Assembly: GCF_023264855.1 (NCBI RefSeq) | Contig: NZ_JAHFUW010000014.1 | Coordinates: 27,601 to 91,600 of the forward strand | Reading direction: 5' to 3' | Length of the DNA stretch: 64,000 nucleotides | Origin: Herbiconiux sp. | GTDB lineage: Bacteria; Actinomycetota; Actinomycetes; Actinomycetales; Microbacteriaceae | In this document: positions 60,391-64,000 of the stretch, one piece after another | How the letters are laid out: each line of letters begins with the position of its first letter | Position numbering within the stretch: position 1 is the stretch's first letter | The notes under the pieces: model-generated | Seen by the model: only the letters and a program-made list of their open reading frames with translations | What the model was told of the DNA's origin: nothing | Databases searched by the model: none | Translations under genes and position numbers: made by a program

Positions 60391-61523
60391 TGGCCGACAG
60401 CACCCCCCGCATCCCTTCGCGCCAGTGGCGCGGCGTCCTCCACGAGTACGCCGACCGCCTGGGCATCACCGACGCCACCCCCGTGGTGACCCTGGGCGAG
60501 GGCGGCACGCCGCTCATCCCGGCGCCGGCGCTCTCCGCGCGCACCGGAGCGAAGGTCTTCGTCAAGTACGAGGGCATGAACCCCACGGGCTCCTTCAAAG
60601 ACCGCGGCATGACCATGGCCATCTCCAAGGCCGTCGAGCACGGCGCCAAGGCCGTCATCTGCGCCTCCACCGGCAACACCTCGGCCTCGGCCGCCGCCTA
60701 CGCCACCCACGCCGGCATCACCGCCGCCGTGCTGGTGCCCGAGGGCAAGATCGCGATGGGCAAGCTCAGCCAGGCCATCGCGCACAACGCGCAGCTGATC
60801 CAGGTGCAGGGCAATTTCGACGACTGCCTCGACCTCGCCCGCGAGCTCTCGGCGAACTACCCCGTGCACCTGGTGAACTCGGTCAACCCCGACCGCATCG
60901 CCGGCCAGAAGACCGCCGCCTACGAGGTGGTCGAGGTGCTGCAGGATGCGCCCGACTTCCACCTGCTGCCGGTCGGCAACGCGGGCAACTACACCGCGTA
61001 CTCGCGCGGCTACACCGAAGAGCTCGAGCGCGGTGTCACCACCAAGCTGCCCCGCATGTTCGGCTTCCAGGCCGCCGGCTCCGCGCCGATCGTGCTCGGC
61101 CACGTCGTGAAGAACCCCGACACCATCGCCAGCGCGATCCGGATCGGCAACCCCGCCTCGTGGGAGCTGGCCCTGGCCGCCCGCGAGGCTACCGACGGCT
61201 ACTTCGGCGCGATCTCCGACGAGCACATCCTCGAGGCGTACCGCATCCTCTCCGCCGAGGTCGGCATCTTCGTCGAGCCCGCCTCCGCGATCAGCGTCGC
61301 CGGCCTGCTCGAGCGCTCCGAAGCGGGCGTCATCCCGGCCGGCGCCACCGTGGTTCTCACGGTCACCGGCCACGGTCTGAAAGACCCGCAGTGGGCGCTG
61401 CGCACGGCCGACGGTTCCGACGTGACCCCCACGATCGTTCCCGTCGACGCCGCCGAGATCGCCGGTGTGCTCGGCCTGCAGCCCGCTGCTCCCGCCACGG
61501 CGGCGCAGGGCGACGCCTCGTGA
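60390..61523 (+). CDS. thrC: Threonine synthase
   Basis: PLP enzyme of 377 residues that converts O-phosphohomoserine to threonine. The PLP-Lys is in [15 protein letters not shown] near 68, the phosphate loop in [12 protein letters not shown] near 196 and [12 protein letters not shown] at the start. It is the shorter actinobacterial/plant-like form. The GTG start shares one base with the hom stop (TAGTG), and its own stop overlaps thrB as GTGA. Gene order hom-thrC-thrB is standard. Confidence 0.96.
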   Translation: MADSTPRIPSRQWRGVLHEYADRLGITDATPVVTLGEGGTPLIPAPALSARTGAKVFVKYEGMNPTGSFKDRGMTMAISKAVEHGAKAVICASTGNTSASAAAYATHAGITAAVLVPEGKIAMGKLSQAIAHNAQLIQVQGNFDDCLDLARELSANYPVHLVNSVNPDRIAGQKTAAYEVVEVLQDAPDFHLLPVGNAGNYTAYSRGYTEELERGVTTKLPRMFGFQAAGSAPIVLGHVVKNPDTIASAIRIGNPASWELALAAREATDGYFGAISDEHILEAYRILSAEVGIFVEPASAISVAGLLERSEAGVIPAGATVVLTVTGHGLKDPQWALRTADGSDVTPTIVPVDAAEIAGVLGLQPAAPATAAQGDAS

Positions 61524-62452
61524 CCCTGCTCGGCCGTTCGGTCACGGTGCGGGTTCCGGCCACCACCGCGAATCTCGGTCCCGGTTTCGACACGCTGGGC
61601 CTCGCACTCGCGCTCTACGACGAACTGACCGTCACGGTGCGCGAGGAGCCCGGCGCGTTCGTCGACGTGCACGGCGTCGGCGCGGGCGAAGTGCCCACCG
61701 ACTCCTCCAATCTCGTCGTGCAGGCCATCGCCCACACCTTCGCCGCCTACGGCCAGGAGCTGCCGGGCCTCCACCTCGACGCGAACAACGTCATCCCGCA
61801 CGGCCGGGGCCTCGGCTCATCCGGCGCGGCGATCGTCTCGGGCATCATGGCGGCCAAGGGCCTGCTCACCGGCATCGTCGACATCGACCCGCTGGGTCTC
61901 CTGGCCCGGGCGACCGAGCTCGAGGGCCACCCCGACAACGTGGCCCCCGCGCTGTTCGGCGGTCTCACCATCGCCTGGACCACGCCCGAGGGCCCGCAGT
62001 TCAAGAAGCTCAACGTGCACCGCGGCGTGTCGCCGCTCGTGCTCGTGCCGCACGAGACCATGTCGACGGCGCTGGCCCGCAGCCTGCAGCCCGAATCGGT
62101 GCCGCACGCCGACGCCATCTTCAACGTCTCGCGCTCCACGCTCTTGATCGCCGCCCTCATCCAGAGCCCCGAGCTGCTGCTCGCGGCCACGGAGGACAAG
62201 CTGCACCAGAGCTACCGCGCGAGTGCGATGCCCGAGACGGATCGGCTGATCCAGGCGCTGCGGGCCGAGGGCTTCCCCGCCGTCGTCTCGGGAGCCGGCC
62301 CGAGCATCCTGGTGCTCTGCAGCGATCCCGGACAGCGACTGGAGGCGGCCGCGCTGGTCGAGGCCAAGGCCGCGACACCCTGGCAGTCCCTGGTTCTGGC
62401 CGTGGACTTCAAAGGTGCTACAGTGGTGCTGCACCCGGACGAAGTCAAGTAG
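61520..62452 (+). CDS. thrB: Homoserine kinase
   Basis: GHMP kinase of 310 residues that phosphorylates homoserine. The ATP loop is [17 protein letters not shown] near 92-108, the N-terminal GHMP motif [20 protein letters not shown] near 10-29 and the C-terminal [11 protein letters not shown] near 257. The GTG start overlaps the thrC stop. It is the last gene of the operon; a 219-base leader separates it from rho. Confidence 0.96.
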   Translation: MTLLGRSVTVRVPATTANLGPGFDTLGLALALYDELTVTVREEPGAFVDVHGVGAGEVPTDSSNLVVQAIAHTFAAYGQELPGLHLDANNVIPHGRGLGSSGAAIVSGIMAAKGLLTGIVDIDPLGLLARATELEGHPDNVAPALFGGLTIAWTTPEGPQFKKLNVHRGVSPLVLVPHETMSTALARSLQPESVPHADAIFNVSRSTLLIAALIQSPELLLAATEDKLHQSYRASAMPETDRLIQALRAEGFPAVVSGAGPSILVLCSDPGQRLEAAALVEAKAATPWQSLVLAVDFKGATVVLHPDEVK

Positions 62453-62671
62453 ACCTCAGTTTGCGGGCATCCCGATCCCTGAAGATCGAGTGCACGACAG
62501 CCTGAAGCAGCTTCGAATCCCGTCCCGGTCGTATTCCTCTTAAATCATCCTGCCGTGGCCCGGTGAACGGCCTCGTGTGAATCCTCCCGATTTCCACAGC
62601 CTTCGCGTACCGGCGCACGGTCAGTTCTCTGCCTGGCTTTTCGTAGCCGACAGGGGAAGGACACCATCTCC
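62453..62671 (+). promoter_or_regulatory. Intergenic leader upstream of rho
   Basis: This 219-base region has no gene. Much of it is richer in C and T and poorer in G than the coding neighbours, as expected of an unstructured RNA able to bind Rho itself. Long leaders that mediate Rho autoregulation are known in other bacteria. No clear promoter or hairpin could be fixed by eye. GGAAGGA near 62654-62661 is the likely ribosome-binding site. Confidence 0.4.
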
Positions 62672-64000
62672 GTGACTGACGTCAACACCCGCGCCGACCT
62701 GTCGACCTTGAAGGTCTCCGAGCTCCAGGCGATCGCCGCCTCGCTCGGCATGTCCGGCGCCTCCAAGCTCCGCAAGGGCGAGCTCGTCGAGGCCATCCGC
62801 CTCGTGCAGGAGGGGGCCACCGAGCTCCCCGCCGGCTCGCCCGTGACCCTCGAGTTCCCCGTGGATGCTCCGGCCGAGGCCGTCGCCCCCACCATCGAGG
62901 AGTCCACTCCCGCCGAGGCCGCTCCGGCTGAGGCCGCTGCTGCCGAGCAGGCTCCGGATGCCGCTGCGGCACCCGCTGCCGACGAGGCTTCCGTGCCCGC
63001 TCCCGCCGTCGACGGGCCGATCGTGCCCGACGAACTGCTGCTGCCGGCTCCGGCCACCAGCTCCGCACCCAAGGAGCAGATCGTCATCGAACTGCCCGAG
63101 GGCCCGGTCTCGCCCAAGCGCCGCCCGTCTCGCCGGGTCACCACCGACCGCGTCTCCGCGGCCGGCCACGCCAACACCGACGGCGCCACCGAGGCCCCGA
63201 TCCTGCCCGCCGCCGATGCACCGGCCCCGGTCTCCGGTTCTGACACCGCCGAGGGCGACGCCGCCGCCGGCGAAGGCCAGAACGAGCAGTCCGAGCGCCG
63301 TGAGGGCCGCGGACGCAACCGCAACCGTCGTGGCCGCGGCAACAACGACAACGCCGAGAACGGCAACGGCCAGAACAACGGTGGCCAGAACGGTGCCGCC
63401 CAGAACAACGGTGGCCAGAACGGCAACGCCCAGAACGCGCCCGCCCAGAACGGCAACGGCCAGAACGGCAACGCCGGCTCCGAGCAGGCCGACCGCAACC
63501 AGAACCAGCGCGGTGCGCAGAACGGCCGCAGCCAGGCCGCCGAGCGCGAGGCGCAGAAGCAGGACGCCGACGCCCAGCGCAGCCAGGGCCAGCAGAACCA
63601 GAACCAGGATCGCGGTCCGCAGCTGGACGGCGACGACCGCAACGACCGCGGAGCGCGCAACCGCTACCGCGACCGCAAGCGCCGCGGCCAGACCGGGGGC
63701 GACGAGATCGAGCCCGAGATCAGCGAAGACGACGTGCTGATCCCGGTCGCCGGCATCCTCGACATCCTCGACAACTACGCTTTCGTGCGCACCAGCGGCT
63801 ACCTGCCGGGCAACAGCGACGTCTACGTCTCGCTCGGCCAGGTCAAGAAGTACAACCTGCGCAAGGGCGACGCGGTGGTCGGCAGCATCCGTCAGCCGCG
63901 TGAGGGCGACTCCAGCGGCCGCCAGAAGTACAACGCCATCGTGCGCATCGAGTCCATCAACGGCCTGCCCGTCGACGAGGCGCAGAACCGCGTCGGGTTC
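62672..64000 (+). CDS. rho: Transcription termination factor Rho, N-terminal part (3' end outside window)
   Basis: RNA helicase that ends transcription; 443 codons are visible and the frame runs off the window. Residues 1-45 are the Rho_N helical domain (LSTLKVSELQAIAASLGMSG split). A disordered region of about 310 residues follows: Ala/Pro-rich, then Arg-rich (GRGRNRNRRGRGNN), then Asn/Gln/Gly-rich. The RNA-binding cold-shock-like domain starts near 355 with VAGILDILDNYAFVRTSGYL and LRKGDAVVGSIRQPREG. The ATPase core lies beyond the window. Actinobacterial Rho proteins typically carry such an insert. Start GTG 62672 with SD GGAAGGA. Confidence 0.95.
   Translation, partial: MTDVNTRADLSTLKVSELQAIAASLGMSGASKLRKGELVEAIRLVQEGATELPAGSPVTLEFPVDAPAEAVAPTIEESTPAEAAPAEAAAAEQAPDAAAAPAADEASVPAPAVDGPIVPDELLLPAPATSSAPKEQIVIELPEGPVSPKRRPSRRVTTDRVSAAGHANTDGATEAPILPAADAPAPVSGSDTAEGDAAAGEGQNEQSERREGRGRNRNRRGRGNNDNAENGNGQNNGGQNGAAQNNGGQNGNAQNAPAQNGNGQNGNAGSEQADRNQNQRGAQNGRSQAAEREAQKQDADAQRSQGQQNQNQDRGPQLDGDDRNDRGARNRYRDRKRRGQTGGDEIEPEISEDDVLIPVAGILDILDNYAFVRTSGYLPGNSDVYVSLGQVKKYNLRKGDAVVGSIRQPREGDSSGRQKYNAIVRIESINGLPVDEAQNRVGF
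63338..63480 (+). repeat. Asn/Gln/Gly-rich repeat tract inside rho
   Basis: DNA encoding about 48 residues made of imperfect copies of NGQN, NGGQN and NGNAQN. Codons are almost only AAC, CAG and GGC/GGT, so the DNA is also repetitive and prone to copy-number change. The tract is prion-like in composition. Confidence 0.8.

Noticed and set aside
1..64000. CRISPR arrays, prophage, toxin-antitoxin, restriction or secretion-system islands
   Set aside because: I found no regularly spaced repeats, integrase, terminase, methylase or toxin-like gene pairs. The content is ordinary core and near-core genes.

Overview
The window looks like chromosomal core sequence from a high-GC actinobacterium, most likely of the family Microbacteriaceae. 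The support is gene content: a fused 2-oxoglutarate decarboxylase/dehydrogenase (Kgd/OdhA type), a GuaB1-type IMPDH relative, an aroA-rsgA-hisN block divergent from sigR-rsrA, ftsEX-smpB-ssrA, pspA next to a TPM-domain protein, a lysA-hom-thrC-thrB operon followed by rho, and a DUF222/HNH gene of the 13E12 type. No database search was possible, so the family assignment is inference. I see no prophage, insertion sequence, plasmid function or CRISPR array. Coding density is very high, and no gene-free stretch exceeds 300 bases.

Layout. 1-6.6 kb: the end of prfB, then ftsE, ftsX, smpB, an SDR and a SIMPL-domain gene, tmRNA, a MarR regulator and a histidine phosphatase. 6.7-13.7 kb: a secreted HtrA-like protease, two related septum-formation-type lipoproteins, the hisN/rsgA/aroA block and the sigR/rsrA redox-stress switch. 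13.8-21.8 kb: kgd, guaB1 and two CNNM/CorC-family membrane proteins. 21.8-28.9 kb: an HNH gene, an old-yellow-enzyme, NnrD, YceI, a GT87-type membrane protein, a thiamine-binding-type protein and a cell-wall-binding-repeat protein. 28.9-32.1 kb: a sensor kinase, a second membrane protein that resembles a kinase without its catalytic residues, and a LuxR-type response regulator. 32.3-35.0 kb: metX and metY. 35-44 kb: acyltransferase, SDR, MFS exporter, PRTase/S51/ung/PAT cluster, SMR exporter, coiled-coil membrane protein and amidase. 44-52.7 kb: an iron-box-controlled SIP protein, a small HEXXH protein, a flavoprotein disulfide reductase, an arginase-family protein, PspA, a TPM protein, a C26 peptidase and an NlpC/P60 wall hydrolase. 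52.7-57.3 kb: small protein, tRNA-Arg(CCG), transglutaminase-like protein, argS, a DUF2993 protein and a GNAT. 57.6-64 kb: lysA-hom-thrC-thrB and the start of rho.

Two themes recur. Adjacent genes are often joined by 1-4 base stop/start overlaps (GTGA or ATGA), which implies translational coupling. About twenty start codons sit 6-8 bases after a -10 hexamer of the form TAnnnT or CAGGAT with no Shine-Dalgarno between, which is the arrangement of leaderless mRNAs. The most interesting leads are the kinase/pseudokinase/regulator operon, an orphan plus-strand terminator and promoter that suggest a small RNA next to metX, a DtxR/IdeR-like box before the SIP gene, operator-like palindromes at 13731 and 28868, and a 9-bp direct-repeat array before the NlpC/P60 gene.
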